Shown here in pieces: positions 34,609-46,342 of a stretch of 64,000 nucleotides of DNA (its first letter is position 1; each line of letters begins with the position of its first letter). Location of the stretch: contig JAYKKI010000087.1 in the NCBI GenBank assembly GCA_039881145.1, positions 8,920,001 to 8,984,000 on the forward strand. Reading direction: 5' to 3'. A program made the translations under genes and the position numbers. Source of the stretch: Druceiella hillmani (Eukaryota > Arthropoda > Insecta > Lepidoptera > Hepialidae). The notes under the pieces were generated by a model, which was not told the origin of the DNA, searched no databases, and saw only the letters and a list, made by a program, of their open reading frames with translations.

Positions 34609-35337
34609 CACCATTCTGTTGATGTTTTTGCTAGATCGTCATCTTTACACAAGCTGCCTATTTCTTGAATACCGCTTAAGTGTCAAGCTTTTAATAAAAA
34701 TAATTAATTAATATTAATTTTATTCCAGTATTTTCTTTATTAATTAATATTTGAATTATTATTTGTGTTTCCATACTCAAGTCGTGATTACTGTTAACGT
34801 TTCTTTTTTAATTTTTGATATTTATTCTACTATTTTGTATATTCTTCACAAAACTATTGTTGCCATTTCATATTTTCCAGTTATTGTTATGTCTATTCTT
34901 AATCTTCTTCTATTCTAATTGTTAAATCCTCACTTCTATTTTACATATCATTATTATTACCATTGTTTAATCAGTCTTTATATATCAATACTCAACATTG
35001 GTAAGTATCTGTCTATGAGAATGTTAGGTCCACTTCGTATAAAATGTACACATTATTATTACGTTATGACTTGTATATATTATTTTCTCCAAAAACAAAT
35101 TACCATATTAAGCAACCGGTTTATTGCGGTTCCGTTTCCGCCGTGGGAAATATTGGAAACCCATATAATTGTACCGTATATGCCTGTCTCTCCCTACATA
35201 TTTTACAGCACAACTGTTTAAATTTAAATTTAATCGTAACAAAATTTGACATGCATTAATTAAATACACAAATACAAGAAATAAAGAAAGTAAAACAAAC
35301 GAAATTTTAATTTTTTATGTTTTGCCAGACAAAATTA
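34609..35337 (-). repeat. Right arm of the 1.7 kb foldback-like unit
   Basis: Inverted partner of 33610-34280. An unmatched block lies at about 35085-35318 before the matching outer end. The frames at 34919-35221 and 35044-35259 within it are AT-rich chance frames. Confidence 0.75.
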
Positions 35338-36519
35338 TTTTAAAATAATATTTAAAACATTTCATATATTGTTATGATATGTTTCCTTTTCGTGAGATAT
35401 GAGTCTCCAGTTCCAAAACATTTAGGACACAAACTCAAACTCCCTCTTCGTTGTAGATTATTTCAAGAATTTGTAACTATTAATATAAACTATTAATAAA
35501 CTATTAATTTTTTTAATTTTGAATTACAAAATTAAATAAATGTAGGCAATAAGGTGGTACGCCTGTAAAATATGTGTTAAGCAGTATATTAACAAATTGA
35601 AAAATAATGCACAATGCAGGGAAACAGAAGACCCGTAATGGGAGTTTTAGACATATTCAACAGGTGCTTTCAAATTATAATTTCTATAGAAAATATCTTA
35701 GGTGTATCTGAAATTTTTGTATCATAATTTAATTGATCGCCTAGTTTATAAAATAATTAAAGTTTTGTACGTAATCATAAAAATATATAAATTCGCACTG
35801 GCATAAATAGCGCCAATTGTCAGTTTGGTAACATATAACATATTGTAAATTGTTAAGTAGCAAAATTAATTACCATTTATCTGTAAGAAAAAACAAAACG
35901 TAGGTTCCTTTCTACATTAACTTAGCATATTTAAATATTATAACGGTAATAACTACCAAATTAATGAAATATTGTAAAAGACCCACGATTATTTATATTT
36001 ATTTGCTTCCTTTTAACTTTAATTCCTTTATTTGTATTACAGTACAAATTATTTTGTTTTAGAATATATTTCTGCACTAACTGGAATTATATCACAAGGG
36101 CTTCGCTAATATTATAATGGCATTCGGTATTTAATTAAATCAGGTCCAAATATTCGCTCACACTAAAAACAATATATTCACTAATCTTACTGACTCAAGC
36201 ATGTATTAAAAAATTTAAGAAAAGTCATTTTACGCACAAATTAAAATTTTAGAAACAATAAGTGTCCCCGATTTAAAAGCTGTAACAACCTCTTCAAAAA
36301 TGAAAACATTCTGCTGATCGGTTTCAAAAACATTTGTAAGTGTTGCTATATCAAATAATAAATAAACTGGTTATTTAGAAACTGTCATTAAAATTAGACT
36401 AACATTATTACTACGAAGCAAATAATATTTTATCTAAATATCTACTCTACTACTACATCTCTCTAATATAAATTGCAAATGAACTAAATAATTCAAAACT
36501 GATAGTTCATTTACTTTAA
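35338..36519. other. AT-rich sequence, no gene seen
   Basis: No gene or repeat is recognised between the two inverted-repeat units. Confidence 0.55.
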
Positions 36520-36692
36520 ACGTGTTAACCATTATTGACACTTTCACAAAAATAATTGCTGCAGTGTAATTCCTTTTTTAAAATGGCGAACATTTTTACT
36601 TTCAAATATATAATTTCTATAATAATGGTATGTGTCAAAATCTGAAAGCAAAACCTTCCTATGCCGGAAAGACATACAGTAGTTTTATGCAC
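36520..36692 (+). repeat. Left terminal inverted repeat
   Basis: Inverted partner of 38620-38792. Contains a CAAAAATAATTGCTGCAG word and an ATGCCGGAAAGACATA word shared with the other end. Confidence 0.8.
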
Positions 36693-36856
36693 GATGGTAA
36701 ATGAAACGATATTAAAATAAGTTTATTTAAACAATTTACGACAGTATTTTAATAATCTTAGATATTTGAGCAAATTAAGGATGTTAAATATTTTCAAATA
36801 GCCATAACTGGCCCATTATGCTTTATTACGGATTGAAATGGAGCTACTTAGTAATG

Positions 36857-36918
<62 letters not shown>
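36857..36918. repeat. (TA)n(TG)n microsatellite
   Basis: About 48 bases of TA followed by a short TG run, inside the 2.27 kb unit. Confidence 0.95.
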
Positions 36919-38619
36919 TTAATATAACTCTTAGATTTATTTCTGTTTTCCTTTCATAACCCTTTCTTAATTAAATCAGAGGCTTAAGAAACAATAACTT
37001 TCCTATGAATTTTATTTCTCTCCACATTATATTTGTAAGTTCCTTCCATTTTTCCCAAAAAAATCATAGAATGCTCTCCGTATCACTGCCTGTAAGTACT
37101 GTGACGTTATAGGATTACATAACAATATTTATTGTTATTTTAAAATATTGATTAACTAAAATAAGTCAAAAATATAACCGAAAAATTTTGATCGAAAAAC
37201 ATTTGTCGAGTAATGAGGATATTTTTTAAAAGATAGAGAAAGTATGTTAACAATAATAAATATGAACGCGTCGGTAATAAAGATACTATAATGTTATAAT
37301 GTTTGCTGCATGAACCACATGTAATAGCTGTACTCATAATATAATTTTTATTAACGAAAGTTTTTAAATGCGTAACATAAAAGGATATAAAAATAACAAA
37401 TTTAGTCACTTTTTAAATACAAATTTATTCTCAAGTTTTATTAATGAATTATATGTATTAATCGTATTTTTATTTCAAGCAATTCTGAAGACATCATAAT
37501 TTTTATATATTTTTTTAAAAAACATAAAATTTTTAAACGTTTTCAATCATTTTTGGTAAAGGAAAAAAGAACTCAAACATTACATACACATTTTCTTATT
37601 GATTTTATTATGGTCCTCTCTTTTAACTAACATTCTGGTCAAATATAATTTTAATTAATCCGCGTTGTAGACCTTTCGTAGACATTCTACATTGATATTT
37701 ATTTCTGTTGGATTTACCTTTTTTTGTCATTTTAAATTTTATTCCATATAGTACTCATTTTTCATTTAACAATTTTTTCAAGTCATTTTGTTTATATTGG
37801 GTTAATCTAAATGGCTACTGTGTATAATTTTATATCATGAATAATAATTACAAGAATTAAGCATATTGCAAATAATTTTATCAGATTGCTTTATATCTTA
37901 TACTGATATATAAGAAATCAGGCACTGCTCTAATTCACATAGTAATTAAATCTTGATTCAATATAATACACAATTTTTCATAAATACTAGGTAACAATTA
38001 TGTTAGGAATTCTATTTAAATTTGTTTGACTTTACTTAACATTTTTTAATATCACCGCAAGAACCTTTTCATTAAAAACTAATTGAAGAAGTGAACGAGG
38101 AACTGCTGAGAAAATGGAACATCGATATCTGATCTAAACTCGAGAGAGCGCTTTCGAAAAGGAAATGCTTGGAAAGGCATCAATTATAGTATTCGGTAGA
38201 AGCGAGGGCGGTTTAAGGCTTCAAAGTAAATCCCCTTGACCTGGCTAGATTTATCGCCAATGGAATGAAAGCTGACATCATTTATATATTTTCTTAGGAA
38301 GGGAAAATTTGTTAACATTATCTGTTAGAAGAGTAGGATCTTAAACCAAAGTCTGTTCTGTGACGTAAATTATACGTTAGGTTATCTACCTCGGGTGGAG
38401 AGTTGAGCCAGCGCCTTCTTTAATCGATTTACGGGTATTTACTTACAAAACTAGAGTGAGCGGAGAAAAAATTATTTAATTTCTTCAACATATAGATAGG
38501 GTTAATAATTTTTAATTCATTACATACGATATATTTGTAGCCCTGGAATACTTCTCGTAAATACTTTAGTTTTACTTGAATCATATTTTTTCCTTTTTAT
38601 AGCAATTTTTATTTGTCTT

Positions 38620-38792
38620 GTGCATAAAACTACTATATGTCTTTCCGGCATTGGAAGGTTTTGCTTTCAGATTTTGACACATACCATTATTAGACAAATT
38701 ATATATTTGAAAGTAAAAACGTTCGCCATTTTAAAAAAGGAATTAAACTGCAGCAATTATTTTTGTGAAAGTGTCAATATCGGTTAACACGT
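38620..38792 (-). repeat. Right terminal inverted repeat
   Basis: Inverted partner of 36520-36692. Confidence 0.8.
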
Positions 38793-40591
38793 TTCAAATG
38801 TCAAATCTACACGTATAAAATTGTGAGTTCATTTTTCGTCTGACTGTCACGATTGTTGACGCGCATAAATATTCGTATTTTCTCTTTAAAATAAGTATAA
38901 GCTGCTGTTAAACTATAATGGCTGCACTATATTTAATTTTAGCCGAGTTATTAAAGTTTGTAATTACTCCAACGCATATATGGCTCCAACGCATTTAGAC
39001 GCGGTTGCCTCCTCATATCGGATGTTTCGTGTCAAAATAACATTCTATTATACCGATCATATAGCATAATTTATAATAAAAAACTTTCCACTTTTTAATT
39101 TATAAATACAGAAGTTTCACAAAATTAAATTGCTATTTATTTCGTGTCTTTCATCTACCTGTAGAAAAAAATAAATGAGTTGTAAAGGATTAACACCATC
39201 TGCACTGATATTATGAGTCCTACGTTTAAAAAAATTGTAAGAAATAAACTTCATTTCTTCAGGTTTTGATTAGCTTTATTAAACAAGACGCATCACCAAT
39301 GCATTTCAATGTCAAAAGTACAGTATAGTTGCTACAATGCCAATATATATTTTAATCTTTTATGATCTGTAATTCATTTAAATTTAACTGTAATTAGATA
39401 AACACGATTTATTGATAAACATATATTTTTAAATATATTTGACAATTAATGAGAAATATTAATTGTAAAACAAAATTAATGAAATGTATTTTTACAGTTA
39501 ATAAGAAAATTTATTAGTTATCTTGCAATATAAACTTTTGCATATTTGTGCAGTTTTGAGTGTCTTTAGTTATTGTTTATTTGAGGCAACTGACTTTTTT
39601 TTTAAATCTACATGTCATAATTTTGGGATACAAGTTGAGGAGAAATGAATTTTTTTTTAATTCAAAAAGTGACCATGTAATGAAGATTTAAATATAATAT
39701 TTAGAGAAATATGATCATGGTATATGACATGATTATAGAAACGAGAGAAATGGGAGTACATGTCCACTTTTTTATGATGACTGCTCTTAATTTTTCACTA
39801 CAGGTTTTTAGTTAATCTACCTTTTCACGTGATTTTAATAAAAATAAGAAATATAGGAGTAGTGAACTATTCTCTTGGCTATTTAATCACCTAAGCTTGA
39901 TTAAACGAATGAGCAGTGAGCGTACAGACTTGTACCGTAAATTTTTTTAAATAATTTCAATATCAATGGGAAGGCATCACCATGGTAAGATCAATGTTTT
40001 ACAAACTTCATATTCATGTAATTGTAACAGAAATATAAAGAATTGACTTCATTAGAAATCTTTTAATTAACCTACTTCGGAAAAGTAGGTTTTCAATTCA
40101 ATTGCATTTTTTATCGTTCATTTTACCTTATATCTTCGGTAATTATCAACCAACAAGATTATTCTTTTTCTTTGATAGAGTAAACCTTTTTTATTTCAAT
40201 GGGCATAAATTCCTCAACAAAGAACAACAGAGATAGCGTGGTCGAATTTGGATGCGACAAATCTAATGATAATCTATTAATAATGTCTCTAAAGTGTTGT
40301 CATAACAAAGAGATACATAAATCTACCCTTTCGGAAAATCAAGGCCCAATTAAATGTCGTATTCATTCGTGCGTATGTCTGCAAGAGGGAAAATGAAACT
40401 CTCTAGGAATGTTTCGCAAATTTATTTACTTTCGGAGACTATATTGGCATCGTCCAAGGTGGTACATAGACTGGTGATAAGTTATTATAATTTGGTTACA
40501 CTACTATCAATTGTTCATATCAATCTCTATAGCGTATTTATTTTAATCTAAATATATCATTTCTAAAAGGTCTTTTGGTCGAGCGGCTCGA
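38793..40591. other. AT-rich sequence, no gene seen
   Basis: A 9-bp hairpin (AACCTACTT, loop CGGAA, AAGTAGGTT) lies at 40069-40091. Short frames at 40199-40396 and 40354-40551 show no domain. The bases 38960-39030 are GC-richer but unidentified. Confidence 0.5.
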
Positions 40592-40833
40592 TCTCTTTAA
40601 CTACTGCACCAAAAAAAATAAAAAAAATACCCACTTAAAGCTTATGTTTTCTACTTTGGGCGAAAAATATAAAAAATTTCGAAAAAAATCTTTTTGTTAA
40701 TAAAAAAATTAATTTTTATAACAATTGGCATGAGCGCCTTCTGTGGGCGACACATCAAATATCTTAGCCAAATTGTATACTTGGAACACGCTAGATGGCG
40801 ATATAGTGCGAAGACTTCGCACGGGTCAGCTAG
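40592..40833 (+). mobile_element. Candidate non-autonomous Helitron (~242 bp)
   Basis: Helitrons begin with TC, end with a hairpin shortly before CTRR, and insert between A and T without duplicating the target. Here the left end reads A|TCTCTTTAACTAC (A at 40591). The right end has an 8-bp hairpin, GTGCGAAG, A, CTTCGCAC (40806-40822), then seven bases, CTAG (40830-40833), and a flanking T at 40834. All four hallmarks are met. The body is AT-rich, with poly-A-like runs and no Rep/helicase coding, as expected for a non-autonomous copy. An alternative is the 3' tail of an RTE-type LINE, which can have similar GC-rich ends. Confidence 0.5.
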
Positions 40834-43800
40834 TCAACCATAATTATTTATTATGCCTGAATATGGTGTATTGCGTTGTACAAAAGCTTCTTAATTATTC
40901 ATAAAAAATATAGTATTCAATTTTTGAACAATCAAGTTATCTATTCCACCTCAGCATAACCTATTTAAATGCAATGACATTTACTATTCCCTGTCGATAA
41001 TAACTGATATCGACCAAAATGTAACCAAAAGTTCTTACTTCTGTCATACTCAAGCTATCATTATATTTCTTGCATCTTCTCTACCGTAGCCTTTTGTACG
41101 GCAAAAGTATTTTCATTATGTTAAGGTTATCTGAATCCGGTTTAATTTTTTGCGAAAAAAGTTTTATTGTAATTTAAATGTGTATAAAATATTGCATCAA
41201 TCATTGTATAGTGACCCAAGTCATGTAACCAAATTAATGAATACATGTGTATAATACAGAAACCAAATTTCAGGACTAAGGCACTAAAACTACAAAATTT
41301 TTCAGGTATATAATTTTTCACATTAAAATTAATTTACATATTCAAATTAAAACAGTACAAAAGCTTGTTAGGTAATAATTTCATACACACTGCACTGTAT
41401 TAGACTATTTAAATTATATTATAAAAGTTAGTGTTTAAGGAATTGATAGGGAAACAGGTTGACACGTAAGTTCACTGATCATTCAAAGAAATAAAAGTTT
41501 GTATCAGTAAGAAATTATATGAAACTAAGTATAATTAATACATAATATAATTTAATAATTATAATAAGAATAAATTTCTCAAATATTTTGAGTTTTAAAA
41601 TCATTGCTCTCATTTTTGCGACTGAAGGTATTTAAACTTCAAATACAGCTAATTTTTGACTAATTTTGACTTCAGCAGATTTAGGTGGGTGGGAAGAGGT
41701 AGATGCGTACATTTTGCGAACCATTTTCGACAAAATCACTGGCAGTATGTCATGTGAATTTCTGAAAGAAAAATTGTTTTCCTATTCCTGTGGCACGCTC
41801 TTTCAATTTAAAACTCGCTGAAAAATAAAATTTATAAAAATTGAGTTGGTTAGGCATTATAATAATTTTATGTTATTTTTAAGAGGTTTCTTTCTATGTG
41901 CAAGACAATCTATATTCATTACAAGAGATGGCGTTTAATTTATTTAATTTGTTCTAAAGTATGACATTACAATTAATATTTGAATCGTACCTTTAAATAA
42001 TATAAAGCCATTTGTATTGTGTAGCATTTTCTCAAAGAAATACGATTTTATTCTATTTCATATTAAAAATATTGAGATAATTTTATATTATTCTGTCGTC
42101 GAAATAATTAATTTATTTTAAACACATTCATTATCATGTTGTACTTCATTATTTGTGTTATACTACACAGTTTTAAAAATATTATATTTTTGGATATAAT
42201 ATTAGTTCAGTTGCTTTCGGTGAGCTTCCGAGACAATTATCTGCGAGTTTTCCGGACTTTTGGATGTCAATTATTATCCTGCTATGGAAAGTTTTCTATG
42301 AGTACTCTCGATTTCAATTACAAATTATATAAAAATAATTTTCAATAAATATTTTGAAGGCATGATAATAATAATTACAAATTTCTCTAAAAGCCTTTGT
42401 TCTTTTATGCGTTTTGAAACGATAAAACATGCATTTTAAATTCTGGTTCGATAAAAAAATAAAAACCGATCGGTAATTAGAATTACTTTCATTATGATAC
42501 ATTGACGAAATAAATAGGAATTGGATAATTGGAGTTGAAAGAAAGAGGATTTTAATCGAATCAGCGGTAAGTATCATTCATCGAATCATCGTACCATAGA
42601 TCTTTATCTATGAGAATTAAAATTTACCAGGGGTCGCAATTTCCACTTTTCGGACTCCACAAGACCGGTCGGGTGTCGAAACTTACCAGGTTATTAGATG
42701 TAAATTGAATTACAAAGAAGATTGTGATATTTTTTTAATGAAAGAGCCCCCCTAGACAAATTCTTTGTAATTAGGAATCTCATCATTATTTTGCTCATTT
42801 AAACAAGTTTTCGATTTAGTCAATAACCAGAGTCAAAATATAATTTTTTGGTCATTCAAACCAGAGGTTAGTCATTTATTTAAAGCTGGATAGATATTAT
42901 CTGACTTAATTTAAATATTTTATTTTGGTTGGGACAAATTTTTTCAAGTGGTGTTTGTTCTTACACGCCTTGCCAAATCAATAGTATTTCATTTATTTCC
43001 TCTAGAAACTATTAAGATATAAGCAAATTGATATGCTTCATCATCTTGTAACCAGCGAGAAATATATATTCAAAATATATATGATAACAAAAAATCAATA
43101 ATTATTTCTAATATCGATAAAAAAAATAAAGTCTCGTCCATTTAGTGAAAGTGTGTTGTTTATTTATTTTTATTCACACAATAAAAAATATTTCCGGTAT
43201 ACCATAATTTCAGTATATAAAATCATACAACATGGAATGAATAAATCACATAACAACAATTGTCTTCTATAGAGGAAGCTGATTTACCGAGTTGTTAAAT
43301 TTGGCAGATACGAAATTAACACGAGAATAAGTCAAAACGATGATGTAGATCTTCTAACGATGATGTAGATCTATCACTCCATGCTCTTATTTTGTAGTTC
43401 ACAGAAAGTTGCTTCTACTTTTAAGTTTTATAGACATATTTGAAAATGTACTGAGTTTTCCTCATTATGAGATTTGAATAGAAATTGAAATATGATTTTA
43501 AAATTACAACCACTGGTGTAAATAGTGGGAGTATTTAGTGTTGTTGAATTTTGGCGACTTGAACCCCTGAAGCAGGGCTAGTCTAGCATACACTAGTTGC
43601 TTTGATTAATATTATATTACTAAGCTTTATATTTTGATAAATACGTTCTATTTTGGTCGTCATTTATGGATGTTCAAAACTGCATCTACGGCAAGTGTAC
43701 TTACGACGTTCTGAGGCTTTATTTATTGTTTATTTATCAGTTAAAAATAAAATATTACTCAGTTACTCAATTACAAATAATATATTATGATTAAAAAACT

Positions 43801-44165
43801 AATAATTATGCCTAATATTGGTAATCTTTAGTTTGCGAGCTGGAAGATTAATGATTTATTTTTATTAAAAATAATGATAACAATGGCTCAAAGGTCACAT
43901 TACATTAATAAGCATATGTTTTATTAATTTCTTACTAAAATATTACCCAATGCTACATGATGTCTTAATTTATCCTGAAATGCGGTAGGCAACAACGCAT
44001 CACGACGTGCGATCGAAATACACTTCACTTTACTAAAAATACATTTTCGTCTCTTATTAAAGTTTAAGCGCAACCCTCTTAGTCGAAATCCATTCTGATT
44101 ATGTTTTACTCAGTTTTTCGCAATATTTTTTGTCAATTATTTCAAGTTTGTATATGTTTTAAAAT
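40834..44165. other. AT-rich sequence, no gene seen
   Basis: The frames at 42136-42348 and 42314-42577 are AT-rich chance frames. A 21-base direct duplication of AACGATGATGTAGATCT lies at about 43337-43375. The stretch 42590-42690 is GC-richer but unidentified. Confidence 0.5.
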
Positions 44166-45030
44166 GTTTACTTAAAAATTTGTATTAATACTTCGCAAAA
44201 CCAAAAATGAGACAAGTATTTAAGGATTTTCCGATATTCAACCCCTAAAGGTTGAAGAGATGTGACGAAATTTACATAGGAAAAAAATTGTAAGGTAATT
44301 TTTAACCACAAATTTGTATTAATACTTTTCAATAAAAATAATAAAACAGGCATTTAAGCATTTTTCGATATTCAACCCCTAAGGGGTAGCAAAGGGATTG
44401 CTATATTTGTATAGGAAAAAGCTATGGAAATGTTTACTTAAAAATAGGTAACACTGCTTTTCAATACAAATAACGTAACAAATATTTAAGCATTTTATAA
44501 TATTCAATTCACAAGGGAGTGATAAAATGGTTGTTAAATTTGCATGGAAAAATTGTAATAATAATTTTTACTTAAAAATTTATATTAATGCTTTCTAATA
44601 CAAATAGTGAAACAAGAATTAAAAAATTTCTGGGTTTCAACCCCTAAGGAGGTGAAAATAGGGGGCTAAATTTTTACTTAAAAATTTGTATTCATGCTTT
44701 TAAAGACAAATAACATATAAATTATTTAGTACTTTTTATATTCAGCCCCTAAGGGGTGGCTAATTTGTATGGCAAGAAAATAGTTATAATCATTTTTACT
44801 TAAAAATTTGTATAGTGTAAAAAATATTTGTAATAATAAAAATTTGTATAAAAATATTCAGCCCCTAAGGTAAAAGTGGTTGCTACATTTGCATGAAAAG
44901 AAAATTGTTATGGTAATGTTTACTTAAAATTTACTATTAATATTTTCAATACAAATAATGTAAGAAATATTCAAGAATTTAACGGGATTCAATCTCTAAT
45001 CGGGTGGAAATTGGTAGCTAAGTTTATACT
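44166..45030. repeat. Seven-unit tandem array with CCCCTAAGGGG core
   Basis: Units start at about 44166, 44301, 44432, 44567, 44672, 44794 and 44919, so the period drifts between about 105 and 135 bases. The consensus order is ACTTAAAAATTTGTATT, a CTTTTCAATACAAATAA segment, an AACAAGTATTTAAG segment, then ATTCAACCCCTAAGGGGTG, and a TTTGTATGGAAAA segment. The core is a short palindrome (CCCCTAAGGGG), intact in two units (44.4 and 44.75 kb) and decayed in the rest. The units are well diverged, so this is an old minisatellite-like array. Similar CCCCTAAGGGG-type repeats occur in other invertebrate genomes (from memory). It is not a CRISPR array: the units are too long and lack separate spacers. 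Confidence 0.8.
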
Positions 45031-46210
45031 TTGTTCACTGACGGTAATCGGGAAAGAGGGGGGTAAGTTTTCATGCCGCTAGTACCGCTTATACCCTAAT
45101 ATCATATTTTTTAATTCAAGCGACTATAATTTTCCCTTAGAATCTGTTTCGCAGCGCCGATTAATAAATCTTAGGGCCAGTTATAAAATGGCATTGACTT
45201 AGGGGAGAATTACTTCCCACACCATTTTAGCACCAGACAGGACATCCATCAATGTGGCACACAAAGAAGTGCTGTATTAAATTCTAACTTCCTCTCTGCT
45301 ACTTTATTTGTGTAAACTATGTAGACAGTGTTTGTAGAGGTATTTGATGTAAATAAATGTTTATGTAAGTAATTTTATAGAAATGAAACCGACTTTTTAT
45401 TATATATTTTAAACTACGAAACCTATTTTTATAAAATGTTCACTATCCTCTAAGTTGAAAGATAATTAAGTCGATAAAAATAGAATAATTGTAATCTGAT
45501 TTGTAGTTTCTGAAAAATACGTGGAAAAACATACAGACAAATATTCATAAATTTTTAAAATTTTTTGCATGTGTTTAGAAGCCTTAAAATATTAACATAT
45601 ATAATAATATTAATTACATTTGAGTCGAAATTATAACCTCCTTTTTGAATTTAATTAAAAATTTGACTGAAGTTGAATCGTCTACGTGAGCAAACTCGCG
45701 GACAAAAAGCTACTTAATTATAACTCTTTTTTTAATATATTTTTTCTAATTATATTTTCACACACTTGCGCCTATCATTATCAGCACTGTATGAGTTATA
45801 GTTATTGAATATACATTTTACTGTATTTTACAATGTTTATTAATACAGTGTTAATTCTCCTTCCTACCACTTGTATAAATAACCTATAATACTATTGGCA
45901 ATCTCAGAAGTAATGGGCAACAAATTTTAATAAGCTTTCACAAGCTTCAAAACACGTGACATTAAATCGGAGAACACGAATAAATCCAAGCTACCAAATT
46001 AAATAAGTAATTTTGTTAGTATCTACAGTTCTACCGATGCTTGTATATTACATATTATTTGTTACGTATGCGATTTCAAATAATATTGAATTTCTATTTT
46101 TAGTCTAAAATAGAATTGAGAGTCCTTACTCGTAAACAATACACGTACTTTACATATGTACATACTATGGAGCCATCCGTGCTCCTTGGCCAGGGTTCCT
46201 TAGTTCTATG
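45031..46210. other. AT-rich sequence, no gene seen
   Basis: The bases 45040-45270 are GC-richer and could be part of a decayed insertion; there is no match I can name. The rest is plain AT-rich DNA. Confidence 0.5.
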
Positions 46211-46253
46211 ATGTGTGTGTATATACAGACATATATACAAATGTATGTATATG

Positions 46254-46310
<57 letters not shown>

Positions 46311-46342
46311 GTATATGTATACATATGTATGTGTGTGTGTGT
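46211..46342. repeat. Compound TA/TG microsatellite
   Basis: Interleaved TA, TATG and TG runs over about 130 bases. The Tyr-Ile-Tyr frame on the minus strand is an artefact of the repeat. Confidence 0.95.

Larger units (their letters stand above)
33610..35337. mobile_element. Foldback-like unit of 1.7 kb with near-identical inner arms
   Basis: The left arm (33610-34280) and right arm (34609-35337) are inverted copies around a loop of about 330 bases (34281-34608). Counting inward from the loop, the first 84 bases differ at only 2 positions. The match continues, with gaps, to TAATTTTGTCTGGCAAA (33610-33626) against TTTGCCAGACAAAATTA (35321-35337). The left arm has about 138 bases (33903-34040) absent from the right. 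The right arm has a longer unmatched block at about 35085-35318. The arms are A/T-rich with AATAATAATA-type runs and the loop is GC-richer. No transposase is present. It may be a foldback element or a recent inverted duplication. Confidence 0.7.
36520..38792. mobile_element. 2.27 kb unit with 173-bp terminal inverted repeats
   Basis: The outer 173 bases at 36520-36692 match the reverse complement of 38620-38792 with roughly 8 differences by eye, and both ends read ACGTGTTAACC going inward. The sharp edges and long terminal repeats fit a non-autonomous DNA transposon. The interior has a TA tract (36857-36918), AT-rich filler, and a GC-richer patch at about 38060-38440 with short open stretches but no recognisable transposase. 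A minus-strand frame at 37152-37409 looks like chance. No clear target-site duplication was seen. It does not share ends with the two foldback-like units. Confidence 0.65.

Noticed and set aside
34360..34711. Overlapping 102- and 81-codon frames in the foldback loop
   Set aside because: They run from the loop into the repeat arm, show no domain, and are not consistent with one gene.
40069..40091. 9-bp hairpin as a bacterial-type terminator
   Set aside because: The setting is eukaryotic, no gene lies upstream, and no T run follows. It is likely incidental.
44166..45030. Repeat array considered as CRISPR
   Set aside because: Units are over 100 bases, diverged along their whole length, and contain no unique spacers. 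The sequence is also eukaryotic in character.
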